Shown here: positions 1 through 8,509 of the stretch, in pieces
How the letters are laid out: every line of letters begins with the position of its first letter
Position numbering within the stretch: the first letter of the stretch is position 1
DNA from: Corynebacterium afermentans subsp. lipophilum
Lineage (GTDB): Bacteria; Actinomycetota; Actinomycetes; Mycobacteriales; Mycobacteriaceae
Direction: 5' to 3'
Length of the DNA stretch: 64,000 nucleotides
Assembly (NCBI RefSeq): GCF_030408375.1
Contig: NZ_CP046530.1
Location: 1,178,001 to 1,242,000 of the forward strand
Notes under the pieces: model-generated
Seen by the model: the letters and a program-made list of their open reading frames with translations, nothing else
The model's database searches: none
Told to the model about the DNA's origin: nothing
Program-made: the position numbers and the translations under genes

Positions 1-362
1 GTCGCCCCTGAGGCCGCGAGCTTGGTCCAGCCGGAGCGGGCGAACTCGCCGAGCGATCCCGGCTTGCTCAAATCTGCGGCAAGGCCAACCACGGAGGCTT
101 CCTCGGCGGTGAGGTCGACAGCCGGCAGCTCGTAGAGGTCCTTGACTACCCAGACTTCGCCGTCCTGGTAGCGCGCGGGCACGCCGAGGTCGCGCAGCTC
201 GCGCACGTCGCGCTCAATTAAGTGGGTAGCGGCATCGCGGGTGCGGCCACCGTAGCCGTCAACATGCGCCTGCACCCAGGCGACGTCACGCTTCGCGGGT
301 GAGGCCAGCAACGCAAACGTGAGCCCAACTTGGCGCACGACCATGTCATTGTCGTTGGCCAC
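1..362 (-). CDS. pafB: PafB-type WYL/HTH transcriptional regulator, partial (C-terminus outside window)
   Basis: The reverse strand reads from a GTG at 362 without a stop to the window edge, giving about 120 residues that begin VANDNDMVVRQ. The segment has the N-terminal layout of PafB/PafC regulators: a winged-helix region with an IERDVRELRDLG-like helix, then the start of the middle domain after ELPAVDLTAEE. It starts six bases after the pafA stop and an AGAAGG Shine-Dalgarno lies about ten bases upstream, so it is the last visible gene of a dop-pup-pafA-pafB operon. In mycobacteria PafBC activates a RecA/LexA-independent DNA-damage response; that role is inferred from the family. An ATG at 344 is an alternative start. 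Confidence 0.85.
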   Translation of the reverse strand, partial: MANDNDMVVRQVGLTFALLASPAKRDVAWVQAHVDGYGGRTRDAATHLIERDVRELRDLGVPARYQDGEVWVVKDLYELPAVDLTAEEASVVGLAADLSKPGSLGEFARSGWTKLAASGA

Positions 363-368
363 CGCGAC

Positions 369-1787
369 CTACCCTTCTGCAGTTTCTTGCGCCCGCACCC
401 AGCTGATTAGGTCGGCTGCGGCATCGTCCGCGTTGGCGAACGGGTCCTGCAGCTCCACGGTGCGGGGTTCCGGGCGGTTGACCTTCAAGTGCACCCAGTC
501 GACATTATGCGCAAGGCCCCGCTCGCGCACGGCGGTGAGAAACTCACCGCGAACAGCGGCTCGCGTAGTCGCTGGCGGGTTGTCCACCGCTTTCTCAATC
601 GCGGCGTTGTCGATCCACCGCGCTGCGAGCCCCTTGCGCTCCAGCACGTAGAACAGCCCGCGTTCGGGGTTGATGTCGTGGTACGTCAGATCGATCTGGG
701 CGAGCTTCGGGTGGTCCCAGCCGCAGCCGAGCCGGTCTTTGAACTGGGTGAGCAGTTTGCGCTTGATCACCCAATCGATCTCGGTGTCCACGCCAGAGAA
801 GTCCTGCGTGGCAATGGCGTCGAGCACCCGGGACCACAGGTCCACCACGCGCGCCATCTCCTCATTCGGCGTGCCCTCGTCCGGGCGTTGCTCAAGCCAG
901 CGCTTCGCCGCCTCGAGGGTGCGCTGCTGCACCTCGAGAGCCGTTACGGTGCCGCCCGCTGCAAGGGTGAGTTCGGTGGCGCCTGTGGGGTCGGCGGCGA
1001 TGTCGCGGATGTGCGCAATCGGATCCGCCAGCTCCATGTCCGGCAGGTCGAAGCCGGCCTCCAGCATCTCGATAACCAGCAGCATCGAGCCGACCTTCAG
1101 CGCGAAGGTGGGCTCGGACATGTTGGAATCTCCCACGATCACGTGCATGCGGCGGAAGCGGTGGGAATCTCCGTGGGGTTCGTCGCGGGTATTGATGATC
1201 GGTCTGGTACGCGTGGTGGCGGACGAAACGCCCTCCCACACCTGGTCTGCGCGCTGGGAGATGACGAATTTATCCCCCGCGATCTTGCCCGCGCCACAGA
1301 TCAGCTGGCGCGTGATCAGAAACGGCAGCAACTGTTGGCCGAAGGACTTCAGCGCGAGCTCGCGGCTGATCAGGTAGTTCTCGTGCGCGCCGTAGGAGTT
1401 GCCGCGCGAATCCACGTTGTTTTTGAACAGGTATGTCGAGCCCGCGAAGCCGTCGTTACGCAGCGCCTCGTCGCACTGCTGCGACAACTGGTGGAAGATC
1501 CGCTCTCCCGCCTTGTCGTAGGCGAGCAGTTGGCTCAGCGAGTCGCACTCCGCGGTTGCGTACTCAGGGTGCGATCCCACATCCAAGTACAGGCGCGAAG
1601 CGTTGGCGGTGAACACGTTGGAGCTGCGGTGCTGCGCGACCACCGGGCGAAACAGGTAGCGCGCGACCTCCTCGGGCGTGAGCACCTGGCGTGAGCCGTC
1701 GTAGGCGGCCACGCCGAACTCCGTTTCCACGCCCATCACTCGGCGCGGGTAGCTGGTTGTCAGCTTACTGCCCGCCCTTCTGCACAA
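369..1787 (-). CDS. pafA: Pup--protein ligase PafA
   Basis: PafA belongs to the glutamine-synthetase-like carboxylate-amine ligase family and uses ATP to join the C-terminal glutamate of Pup to lysines of target proteins. The N-terminal strand RRVMGVETEFG, the RLYLDVGSHPEYATAE motif containing the nucleophilic/base Asp, the SYGAHENYL segment and the INTRDEPH/HVIVGDSNMSE nucleotide-binding region are all present. Length fits the family. The start is unclear: the open frame begins with a TTG at 1787 inside pup, while the family start is close to RRVMG. A CTG at 1763 just after the pup stop (preceded by AGAAGGGCGGG) or a GTG at 1739 are alternatives. Confidence 0.95.
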   Translation of the reverse strand: MCRRAGSKLTTSYPRRVMGVETEFGVAAYDGSRQVLTPEEVARYLFRPVVAQHRSSNVFTANASRLYLDVGSHPEYATAECDSLSQLLAYDKAGERIFHQLSQQCDEALRNDGFAGSTYLFKNNVDSRGNSYGAHENYLISRELALKSFGQQLLPFLITRQLICGAGKIAGDKFVISQRADQVWEGVSSATTRTRPIINTRDEPHGDSHRFRRMHVIVGDSNMSEPTFALKVGSMLLVIEMLEAGFDLPDMELADPIAHIRDIAADPTGATELTLAAGGTVTALEVQQRTLEAAKRWLEQRPDEGTPNEEMARVVDLWSRVLDAIATQDFSGVDTEIDWVIKRKLLTQFKDRLGCGWDHPKLAQIDLTYHDINPERGLFYVLERKGLAARWIDNAAIEKAVDNPPATTRAAVRGEFLTAVRERGLAHNVDWVHLKVNRPEPRTVELQDPFANADDAAADLISWVRAQETAEG

Positions 1788-1953
1788 ACGACTTCACAAA
1801 CTCCTCCGCGTTGTTGTCCAACAGCGCGTCAATCTCGTCGAGCAGGTCGTCGGTGCCGGAGGTGTTGATCTGGGTCTGGCCGGCCGATTCTGCGGCGACG
1901 TCCTCGCTGTGGTTGTCCCCGCCGCCGGAAGCGTGTGTCTGTTGCGTAGCCAT
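1765..1953 (-). CDS. pup: Prokaryotic ubiquitin-like protein Pup
   Basis: A 62-residue acidic, disordered-type protein carrying the Pup hallmarks: a central helix-forming region (DDLLDEIDALLDNNAEEFVKSF) and the C-terminus QKGGQ. Because the last residue is Gln, the protein must first be deamidated to Glu by Dop before PafA can ligate it. It starts at an ATG preceded by AAGG, lies ten bases after the dop stop and slightly overlaps the pafA frame, so the three are translated from one message. The N-terminus is rich in Gly, Asp and Ser, as in other Pup proteins. Confidence 0.97.
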   Translation of the reverse strand: MATQQTHASGGGDNHSEDVAAESAGQTQINTSGTDDLLDEIDALLDNNAEEFVKSFVQKGGQ

Positions 1954-1963
1954 AGATGCAACC

Positions 1964-3463
1964 TTAGCGTTCTGGGGCCAGCCCCAGGCCAGAAAGCAGG
2001 TCGCGTGTTGTCGCAGAGTTTTCGATTAACTCCCCCACGTCCGCTTTCGTGTGGCTGCCCAGCAGGTCCAGAGGTACCCGGTAGAGCTGCCCGTCCACGG
2101 TAAACAGCATGGACTGCCAGTTCGACGCCGTTAGGTCCTCGGCGAACTTCTCGCCGGCGCGTCCCCGGAAGTAGGCGCGGGTGTCCTCCGGCGGGTGCAC
2201 CGCGGCGCGCGCGATCTCTTCGGCGCTGACCAGCGTGCGCATCGCGCCCTTGCGCACCAGCGCGTGGTACAGGGACGTCTTTGGGTCGATGTCCGCGTAC
2301 TGCAGGTCAATCGCCTGCAGCTTCGCCTGGGTTGCGCCGCGCTGCCCAAACCTGCGCACCAGCGCCCACTTCGCGGTCCAATCCAGACGATCGGCCGTGG
2401 ACAACGGGTCGCGCTCGAGATCGTCGAGGACCTCGCCCCACATCGTGAGCACTTGCTTATCGACGTCGCCCCGCCCGTCGCACTTTCTCCTGTATTCACG
2501 GAGGATGGAGATCGCGGACATCCTTTGGCCGTCGAGAAGCTCAAGCTCGTATTGCAGCGTGGGGTCGTGGCTGACCGCCTTGATCTCCTCGACCGGGCTT
2601 TTCAGGCGCAGGTCCGAGAAATCCACTCCGGCCTCGATCGCGTCGAGTACGAGCGAGGTCATGCCGAGTTTGAGGAAGTTGGAGAACTGGCTCATGTTCG
2701 CATCCCCCACGATGACGTGCAGGCGGCGGAACTCTTCCTCGGGTGCGTGCGGCTCGTCGCGCGTGTTGACGATGCCGCGGTTGAGCGTGGTCTCAAGCGA
2801 AACCTCCTGCTCGAAGTAGTCCGCGCGCTGGGAGATTTGGAAGCCCGGCTCCTGCGACTCCTGGCCGATGCCCACCCGGCCCGCGCCGATGATGACCTGG
2901 CGGGTGACGAAGAACGGGATCAGCGCCTGGGTGAGGTTTTCGAAGTTGGTGTGGCGCGAGTACAGGTAGTTCTCGTGGCTGCCGTAGGAGCGGCCCTTGC
3001 CGTCGACGTTGTTTTTGTAGAACTTCAGCGGCGGGCACGGCTCGTGCTTGGCTAGCACGGAGACCTGCTGCTCCCACAGCTCGCGTATGCAGGCGGCGGC
3101 GTCGTTGAGGACGATGTCGCCGGCGGCATCAAAGACCATGGCGTCGAAGGCGTTCGAGCACTCCGGGCTGGAGTACTCCGGGTGCCCGTGGTCGACGTAG
3201 TAGCGCGCGCCGTTGGTGGTGACCACGTTGGCCACCCCGATCGCGTTTGCGTCCACAACCGGCACGCTGCGGTAGCGCTGCAGGTTGAAGCCGCGGGCGT
3301 CTTTCAGCGGTGCTTCTTCCGCATAGTCCCAGCGGGTGCGGGCCTGGGTGCGCAGCGCCGCGTAGGCAACCACCGCGTGCGTGGAGGTGACCAGCGGGCT
3401 GATCTGCGGGTTGTCTGGGCAGGTGATGCCGTACTCCGTCTCGGTTCCCAAGTAACGCGTCAT
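1964..3463 (-). CDS. dop: Pup deamidase/depupylase Dop
   Basis: A 499-residue paralogue of PafA. It converts the C-terminal Gln of Pup to Glu and also removes Pup from substrates. Family markers are visible: the N-terminal RYLGTETEYGI strand, the insertion after it typical of the Dop loop region (residues about 36-65), the YYVDHGHPEYSSPE motif with the catalytic Asp near residue 95, SYGSHENYL, and the INTRDEPHA/LHVIVGDANMSQ nucleotide-binding stretch. It is the first gene of dop-pup-pafA-pafB. In the corynebacterial arrangement I know, arc is directly upstream; here about 5 kb with four genes separates them. Confidence 0.96.
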   Translation of the reverse strand: MTRYLGTETEYGITCPDNPQISPLVTSTHAVVAYAALRTQARTRWDYAEEAPLKDARGFNLQRYRSVPVVDANAIGVANVVTTNGARYYVDHGHPEYSSPECSNAFDAMVFDAAGDIVLNDAAACIRELWEQQVSVLAKHEPCPPLKFYKNNVDGKGRSYGSHENYLYSRHTNFENLTQALIPFFVTRQVIIGAGRVGIGQESQEPGFQISQRADYFEQEVSLETTLNRGIVNTRDEPHAPEEEFRRLHVIVGDANMSQFSNFLKLGMTSLVLDAIEAGVDFSDLRLKSPVEEIKAVSHDPTLQYELELLDGQRMSAISILREYRRKCDGRGDVDKQVLTMWGEVLDDLERDPLSTADRLDWTAKWALVRRFGQRGATQAKLQAIDLQYADIDPKTSLYHALVRKGAMRTLVSAEEIARAAVHPPEDTRAYFRGRAGEKFAEDLTASNWQSMLFTVDGQLYRVPLDLLGSHTKADVGELIENSATTRDLLSGLGLAPER

Positions 3464-3501
3464 AGGTGACGAGCCTACAGGCGTGTCCGTGTTTGGAAGA
3501 T

Positions 3502-3519
3502 AATACGATCAGACGTATT
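3502..3519. promoter_or_regulatory. Inverted repeat in the dop / peptide-transporter intergenic region
   Basis: AATACG-N6-CGTATT is a perfect 6+6 inverted repeat in the 66-base gap between two divergent genes. It overlaps a TAATAC hexamer that could be the -10 element of the transporter, so it is placed like a repressor operator. No regulator is assigned. Confidence 0.4.
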
Positions 3520-3529
3520 TTATTTGAGT

Positions 3530-5014
3530 ATGACTTCCGTAACACAGCCCGGTGCGGCCGCGCCGCAGACCGAGCGCAAATTTTTCGGTCAGCCCTGGGG
3601 GCTGGCCAACCTCTTCGGCATTGAGCTGTGGGAGCGCTTCAGTTTCTACGGCATGAATTCGCTGCTGGGGTACTACATGTACTACTCGGCAACCGAGGGC
3701 GGTCTCGGCATTGACGAGACCACCGCGCTGAGCCTGGTTGGTGCCTACGGCGGGTTCGTATACATGATGGCGCTCGTCGCCTCTTTCGTGGGCGACCGCA
3801 TCCTCGGCGCCGAACGCACCCTGTTCTACTCGGCGATCCTGGTCATGGTCGGCCACGTCGTGCTCGCCCTCGTTCCGGGCGCCGCAGGACTCGCCATCGG
3901 CCTGGTGTGCGTCGGCATCGGGTCCGGCGGCGTGAAGACGGCGACCCAGGTGGTGCTCGGCGACCTGTACACCCGCGAGGACCCGCGCCGCGACGCAGGC
4001 TTTTCCATCTTCTACATGTCCGTCAACATCGGCGGCCTGCTCGGCCCCGCGATCACGGGCTGGGTGTGGGGCAAGTCAGGCTTCCACTGGGGCTTCGGTC
4101 TGGCCGCCATCGGTATGGCCATCGGCCTGATGCAGTACATACTCATGCGTAAATCCACCATCGGCGCCGCCGGCTCCGAGGTGCCCAACCCGCTGCCGCG
4201 GTCGAAGTGGGCACCCGTCGGTTTCAGCGCGCTGGCAGTTGCCGCGATCGTGGTCGGTTTGCTCACCACGGGCATCCTGCCGCTGGACTTGCTGAGCTGG
4301 GTCGTCTTCGCTATCGCCCTTGCCGCGACGGTCATCCTGCTGTGGGAGATGTTTGCCTCCGACAAGGTCACCGCGCACGAGAAGTCGCGTCTGACCGGCT
4401 ACATTCCACTGCTCGCCGGCTCCGTGGCGTTCTTCGCCATCTTCCAGTCGCAGTTCACCGTAGTGGCGCTGTACACGGATCAGCGCGCTGACCTGACCTT
4501 CTTCTGGACTGAGCTCGAGCCCTCACAGGTGCAGTCCTTCAACCCACTGTTCATCATCATCTTCGCGCCGATCTTCGCCACCATGTGGACGAAGCTGGGC
4601 GAGCGCCAGTGGGCCTCCGCCACGAAGTTCGGCGTGGCCAACATCATCATCGGCCTGTCGCTGTTCATCTTCCTGCCGTACGTGGGCAAGGGCGAAAACT
4701 CCACCCCACTTGCGGTGCTGGTGCTGATCCTGTTCCTGTTCACTATGGGCGAGCTGCTGCTCTCCCCTGTCGGTAACTCGCTGGCCACCAAGGTCGCCCC
4801 GGTGGCGTTTAAGTCGCGCCTGTTTGCGGTGTGGCTGATGTCGGTGTCCATGGGCACCGCGCTGTCCGGCGTCCTCGGCTCGCTGTACAACCCGAACGAC
4901 GCCGCCGCGGAGCGCACCTTCTTCTTGACCCTGTCCGCGATCACCATCGCACTCGGCGTGGCTCTTATCGCGATCAGCCGCTGGGTCGTGCGCAAGTTTG
5001 GGGACGTGCGCTAG
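3530..5014 (+). CDS. POT/PTR family proton-dependent oligopeptide transporter
   Basis: A 494-residue membrane protein of the POT (PTR2) branch of the major facilitator superfamily, expected to import di- and tripeptides with protons. Visible markers are the N-terminal FGQPWGLANLFGIELWERFSFYG helix carrying the family ExxER-like signature, the conserved SIFYMSVNIGGLLGP (PTR2 signature) around residues 155-175, and about 12-14 hydrophobic helices. The ATG at 3530 is chosen over a TTG two codons upstream; no clear Shine-Dalgarno precedes either, which fits a leaderless or short-leader transcript. It sits between dop and pdxS. Confidence 0.9.
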   Translation: MTSVTQPGAAAPQTERKFFGQPWGLANLFGIELWERFSFYGMNSLLGYYMYYSATEGGLGIDETTALSLVGAYGGFVYMMALVASFVGDRILGAERTLFYSAILVMVGHVVLALVPGAAGLAIGLVCVGIGSGGVKTATQVVLGDLYTREDPRRDAGFSIFYMSVNIGGLLGPAITGWVWGKSGFHWGFGLAAIGMAIGLMQYILMRKSTIGAAGSEVPNPLPRSKWAPVGFSALAVAAIVVGLLTTGILPLDLLSWVVFAIALAATVILLWEMFASDKVTAHEKSRLTGYIPLLAGSVAFFAIFQSQFTVVALYTDQRADLTFFWTELEPSQVQSFNPLFIIIFAPIFATMWTKLGERQWASATKFGVANIIIGLSLFIFLPYVGKGENSTPLAVLVLILFLFTMGELLLSPVGNSLATKVAPVAFKSRLFAVWLMSVSMGTALSGVLGSLYNPNDAAAERTFFLTLSAITIALGVALIAISRWVVRKFGDVR

Positions 5015-5037
5015 GCCAAGCGAACGCGGCACAGCAC

Positions 5038-5106
5038 AAAGCTCATTACCCGCGCATCGTTTTTCGCCTCTGAGAAGGCACCAACGAGGTGCAGGTAACG
5101 AGCTTT
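5038..5106. terminator. Imperfect inverted repeat between convergent transporter and pdxS genes
   Basis: AAAGCTCATTACC and GGTAACGAGCTTT are complementary with one mismatch and are separated by about 43 bases, in the 107-base gap between convergent genes. T-rich tracts lie inside the loop (cgtttttcgcc) and after the second arm (cgtttttcgg). A bidirectional terminator is plausible, but the loop is long. Confidence 0.35.
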
Positions 5107-5121
5107 ACGCGTTTTTCGGCC

Positions 5122-5997
5122 CTACCAGCCGCGCTCAGCCAGGCGGTGCGGCGCGGGAAGGTCGGCGACGTTGATGCCCACCATCGCCTCGCCCAGGCCG
5201 CGGGAGGCCTCGGTGACCACCGCGATGTCGTTCCAGTGCTTAGTGGCCTTGACCACAGCCTTCGCGCGAGCCTCCGGGTTGCCGGACTTGAAGATGCCGG
5301 AACCGACGAAGACGCCGTCCGCTCCAAGCTCCATCATGAACGCCGCGTCTGCCGGGGTGGACACGCCGCCGGCAACCAACAGCGGCACCGGCAGCTTGCC
5401 GTTTTCCGCCGTCTGCGCCACCAACTCGTACGGAGCCTGCAGCTCCTTTGCCGCGACGTAGAGCTCGTCACGGTTGTTCGCCCAGATCGCCTGCAGCGCC
5501 GCGATCTCGCTGGTGATCTTACGGATGTGCTTGGTGGCCTCGGAGACATCGCCGGTGCCGGCCTCGCCCTTGGAGCGGATCATGGACGCGCCCTCGTTGA
5601 TGCGGCGCAGCGCCTCGCCGAGGTTGGTCGCGCCGCAGACGAACGGCACGTTAAAGCCGCGCTTATCAATGTGGTTGACGTAGTCGGCGGGGCTGAGCAC
5701 CTCGGATTCGTCGATGTAGTCCACGCCTAGGTGCTCGAGGATCTTCGCCTCCACCACGTGGCCGATGCGGGCCTTGGCCATCACCGGGATGTTGACGGTG
5801 TCGATGATGCCCTCGATGAGGTCCGGGTCGGACATGCGGGCCACGCCACCCTGGGCGCGGATATCGGCAGGCACGCGCTCCAGCGCCATGACGGCGGACG
5901 CGCCTGCGTCCTCGGCGATCTTGGCCTGTTCGGGCGTGACCACGTCCATGATCACGCCGCCAATGAATTTCTGGTTCAACTCTTCTGCTTGAGGCAT
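5122..5997 (-). CDS. pdxS: Pyridoxal 5'-phosphate synthase, PdxS subunit
   Basis: PdxS is the TIM-barrel synthase that makes pyridoxal 5'-phosphate from ribose 5-phosphate, glyceraldehyde 3-phosphate and ammonia. The 291-residue protein starts at the ATG at 5997 (MPQAEELNQ); the longer upstream frame is discarded because it runs into the pdxR promoter. Visible are [17 protein letters not shown], the catalytic lysine regions VMAKARIGH and the phosphate-binding [10 protein letters not shown] / [14 protein letters not shown], ending HRLAERGW as in relatives. It is divergent from pdxR, its likely activator. The glutaminase partner gene pdxT, normally next to pdxS, is not downstream here. Confidence 0.96.
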   Translation of the reverse strand: MPQAEELNQKFIGGVIMDVVTPEQAKIAEDAGASAVMALERVPADIRAQGGVARMSDPDLIEGIIDTVNIPVMAKARIGHVVEAKILEHLGVDYIDESEVLSPADYVNHIDKRGFNVPFVCGATNLGEALRRINEGASMIRSKGEAGTGDVSEATKHIRKITSEIAALQAIWANNRDELYVAAKELQAPYELVAQTAENGKLPVPLLVAGGVSTPADAAFMMELGADGVFVGSGIFKSGNPEARAKAVVKATKHWNDIAVVTEASRGLGEAMVGINVADLPAPHRLAERGW

Positions 5998-6017
5998 ACC
6001 ACTTAGTCTGCCTGTAC

Positions 6018-6066
6018 AACTGGTAGATTCCAAGTGCCAGTTCCATATAGTTTCTTTGGACCAGTT
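6018..6066. promoter_or_regulatory. Putative PdxR-binding region with three CCAGTT repeats
   Basis: The pdxS/pdxR intergenic region holds AACTGG at 6018-6023 and CCAGTT at 6037-6042 and 6061-6066, that is, one inverted and two direct copies of a hexamer. A TATAGT -10-like hexamer lies at 6046-6051, reading towards pdxR. MocR-type PdxR proteins are known to bind repeated elements in such divergent promoters; the assignment here is inferred from position. Confidence 0.5.
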
Positions 6067-6067
6067 G

Positions 6068-7438
6068 ATGCTGCTGCACATCTCCCGCGACCACCCCACC
6101 CCGATCCCCGCGCAGATCGCCGCGGGCATCCGCGACGCCGTCGCCAGCGGGGCGCTTTCTCCTAACGACGTCATCCCGTCCACCCGCGCCCTCGCCGAAC
6201 AGCTCGGCGTATCCCGCGGCAGCGTGGTCACCGCCTACGACCAGCTCGAAGGCGAGGGCTACCTGCTGACCAGCCAGGGCGCGCCGACGCGGATCCACCC
6301 GGACCTCACCGTCGCCGCACCCCTGCCCGAGCCCACCGCCGGCACGCCTGCCCGTACAACCTCGAAGGCCCGGATCTCCCTGAAGCCCTCACCCGGCAGC
6401 GCGGGCACCATCCGCCCCGCAACCTGGCGTAAGGCGTGGCGCGAGGCAGCTGCGGAGCCCGGGAACAGTGTGGACAAGTCCGGCGAGCCTGAGCTGCGCC
6501 ACGCCGTTGCCGAGCACCTCCGCCTCGCCCGCAGCATGCGCGTATCCCCGGATCAGATCGTGGTCACCGGTGGCTCCCGTGAGGGACTCATGTGCATTCT
6601 TTTTGCGCTTGGTCCAAACCTGCGCGTGGGCGTGGAAGACCCCGGGCACCCGGGACTGCGTCGCGTGATCCCGCTCGCCGGCCACGAGGTCGTGGAATGC
6701 GCCACCGACACCGACGGCGTCGTGGTGAACGCTCTCCCCGACTCCCTCGACGCCCTGCTGGTCACCCCGTCGCACCTCTACCCCCTCGGCGGCGCCATGC
6801 CCGCCGCCCGCCGCGTGGAGCTGCTCGAGTGGGCCGCGCGCACCGACACCGTGGTAATCGAAGACGACTTCAACACCGAACTGCGCTACCGCATCTCCCC
6901 GCAACCGGCGCTGTCCTCGCTGGCAACCCGCGCGGACGTGCTCACCCTCGGCACGTTTTCCACGCTGCTCTCCCGCGAGCTCGCCGCCGGCTACGTCGTG
7001 GCCTCGCCAGCGACCGTCGAGGCTTTGCGCGAGGTCCGCAGCGTCTTGAGCATGCCGGTTTCCTCCGTCACCCAGCGGGCGATCGCGCACTTGCTTAACG
7101 ACGGCGTCGCCCGCCGCGCATCCCGCGCCGTCCACCGGGGATTAGCGCAGCGACGGGAAGTACTACATGAGCGGCTGGTTCCGCTATACGACGGTGCCCG
7201 ACTCGCACCCGGCGACGGCGCGGACCTCACGGTTCGTTTCGGCACCCGAGAAGAGCGGGACGCGTTTGAAACGCGTCTGCTTGAGGCCGGTATCGCGTCC
7301 GGGCAGGAATCCACCTTGTGGACCAACAGCGGCGACGGTTTGGTGCTGAGCTTTGCACACCTCAGCGCTGGTGATTTCGATGTCGCTGTCGACACAGTTG
7401 CTCAGACGCTCGCTACCCTGGGCCGAGCCCAGACGTGA
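6068..7438 (+). CDS. pdxR: MocR/GntR-type regulator of pyridoxal phosphate synthesis PdxR
   Basis: A 456-residue protein with an N-terminal GntR winged helix ([46 protein letters not shown]) fused to a fold-type I aminotransferase-like domain that ends LATLGRAQT. The domain keeps PLP-enzyme features such as [12 protein letters not shown]. The usual catalytic-lysine region reads [21 protein letters not shown] and shows no clear lysine, so PLP sensing rather than catalysis is likely. Divergent to pdxS, which in C. glutamicum is activated by PdxR. A TTG at 6056 is an alternative start; the ATG at 6068 follows a TATAGT hexamer by 16 bases. Confidence 0.9.
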   Translation: MLLHISRDHPTPIPAQIAAGIRDAVASGALSPNDVIPSTRALAEQLGVSRGSVVTAYDQLEGEGYLLTSQGAPTRIHPDLTVAAPLPEPTAGTPARTTSKARISLKPSPGSAGTIRPATWRKAWREAAAEPGNSVDKSGEPELRHAVAEHLRLARSMRVSPDQIVVTGGSREGLMCILFALGPNLRVGVEDPGHPGLRRVIPLAGHEVVECATDTDGVVVNALPDSLDALLVTPSHLYPLGGAMPAARRVELLEWAARTDTVVIEDDFNTELRYRISPQPALSSLATRADVLTLGTFSTLLSRELAAGYVVASPATVEALREVRSVLSMPVSSVTQRAIAHLLNDGVARRASRAVHRGLAQRREVLHERLVPLYDGARLAPGDGADLTVRFGTREERDAFETRLLEAGIASGQESTLWTNSGDGLVLSFAHLSAGDFDVAVDTVAQTLATLGRAQT

Positions 7439-7456
7439 AGCGAAAGAGGGACGGAC

Positions 7457-8509
7457 ATGGACGAGACCAGCTACCTACTGAACTCACCTGCAAATGCACG
7501 GGCGCTGCGCGAGCGTCTCATTCGTCTTGAACGCAACGTCGCCGAGAGCAAGGAACTCGCATCCGACGCAACAAGCTTTGCGAGTCAACACTTTGACGTC
7601 GTTGTCGTCGGTGGCGGATTCGCAGGGACCGCGGCAGCGATCAATCTCGCGCGAGCGAACAGGAAGGTATGCCTCGTGGACGCGGGTACGCCTAGGAACC
7701 GCAACAGTGAGCACATGCATGGCGTGATCGGCCTCGACGCAGCGAATCCCTCCGCACTGCTTGCCCGCGGCCACGCCGAGTTCGTGTCGTACGAGGGCCT
7801 TCTCATCGATGGACGCGTAGAAACCCTGGAGCACCTGGACACGGGCGATTGGTTGGTGAAGCTTGCGTCAGGCGAGGCATCCACGGCTTCGCAAGTGCTG
7901 GTTGCAACCGGAATCACGGATGTGCTTCCCGAAGTGCCTGGATTGAGCGAGACGTGGGGAACCCGTGTCTTTCACTGCCCCTACTGCCACGGCTACGAAG
8001 TCAACGGCAAGAACCTCGGTGTCGTCGGAGGCAAGAACCCGGGGTTCACCACCAGGATCGCAACGTTGCTGACCAAGTGGGCCTCCAGCGTCACGCTTTA
8101 CGCCAATGGGATGGACCTGAGCCCAGAACAGCGCGAACGCCTTGAACAGTGCGGGGTAGCTCTCGTCATCGATGACGTATCGGGAGTTTCACCAGCCACT
8201 GACGACGACCACGCCGTCGAGATCGCCACTGGCTCCGGGTCGGTTCGTTATGAAGCCTGCTTCACTGGTCCGGAGTTCAAGCCGAACGACGAACTCCTCC
8301 GGGGAGCTGGCTGCACTGTTGCAGATGGCTGGGTCCAGGTGGAGGGAGGAAAGACCTCGCAGCCTGGACTGTGGGCGGTCGGCAACGTAGTTAGCTCGCC
8401 GGATCAGGTCTCTCAAGCGCTCGGATCGGGTGCCGCCGTGGCTATCGCCATCGACCAGCACCTGTTCGACCAAAACCAGGCCGCGGAAGGCAGCAAACCT
8501 ACCCGATGA
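7457..8509 (+). CDS. Thioredoxin-reductase-like FAD oxidoreductase with a YefM-antitoxin-like N-terminal extension
   Basis: A 350-residue flavoprotein. Residues 46-60 form the FAD-binding strand and GGGFAG loop, residues 174-177 the redox pair CPYC in [10 protein letters not shown], and the C-terminal [13 protein letters not shown] is the second FAD motif. The central NADPH-type domain has [10 protein letters not shown] in place of the usual GxGxxA, so NADPH use is doubtful and a dithiol-oxidase-like activity is possible. Residues 1-35 ([20 protein letters not shown] and on) do not belong to this fold and resemble the C-terminal half of YefM/Phd antitoxins. The ATG has a good Shine-Dalgarno (AGAGGGACGG) and no other in-frame start precedes the FAD motif. 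The 3' end overlaps arc by 11 bases, convergent. Confidence 0.88.
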   Translation: MDETSYLLNSPANARALRERLIRLERNVAESKELASDATSFASQHFDVVVVGGGFAGTAAAINLARANRKVCLVDAGTPRNRNSEHMHGVIGLDAANPSALLARGHAEFVSYEGLLIDGRVETLEHLDTGDWLVKLASGEASTASQVLVATGITDVLPEVPGLSETWGTRVFHCPYCHGYEVNGKNLGVVGGKNPGFTTRIATLLTKWASSVTLYANGMDLSPEQRERLEQCGVALVIDDVSGVSPATDDDHAVEIATGSGSVRYEACFTGPEFKPNDELLRGAGCTVADGWVQVEGGKTSQPGLWAVGNVVSSPDQVSQALGSGAAVAIAIDQHLFDQNQAAEGSKPTR

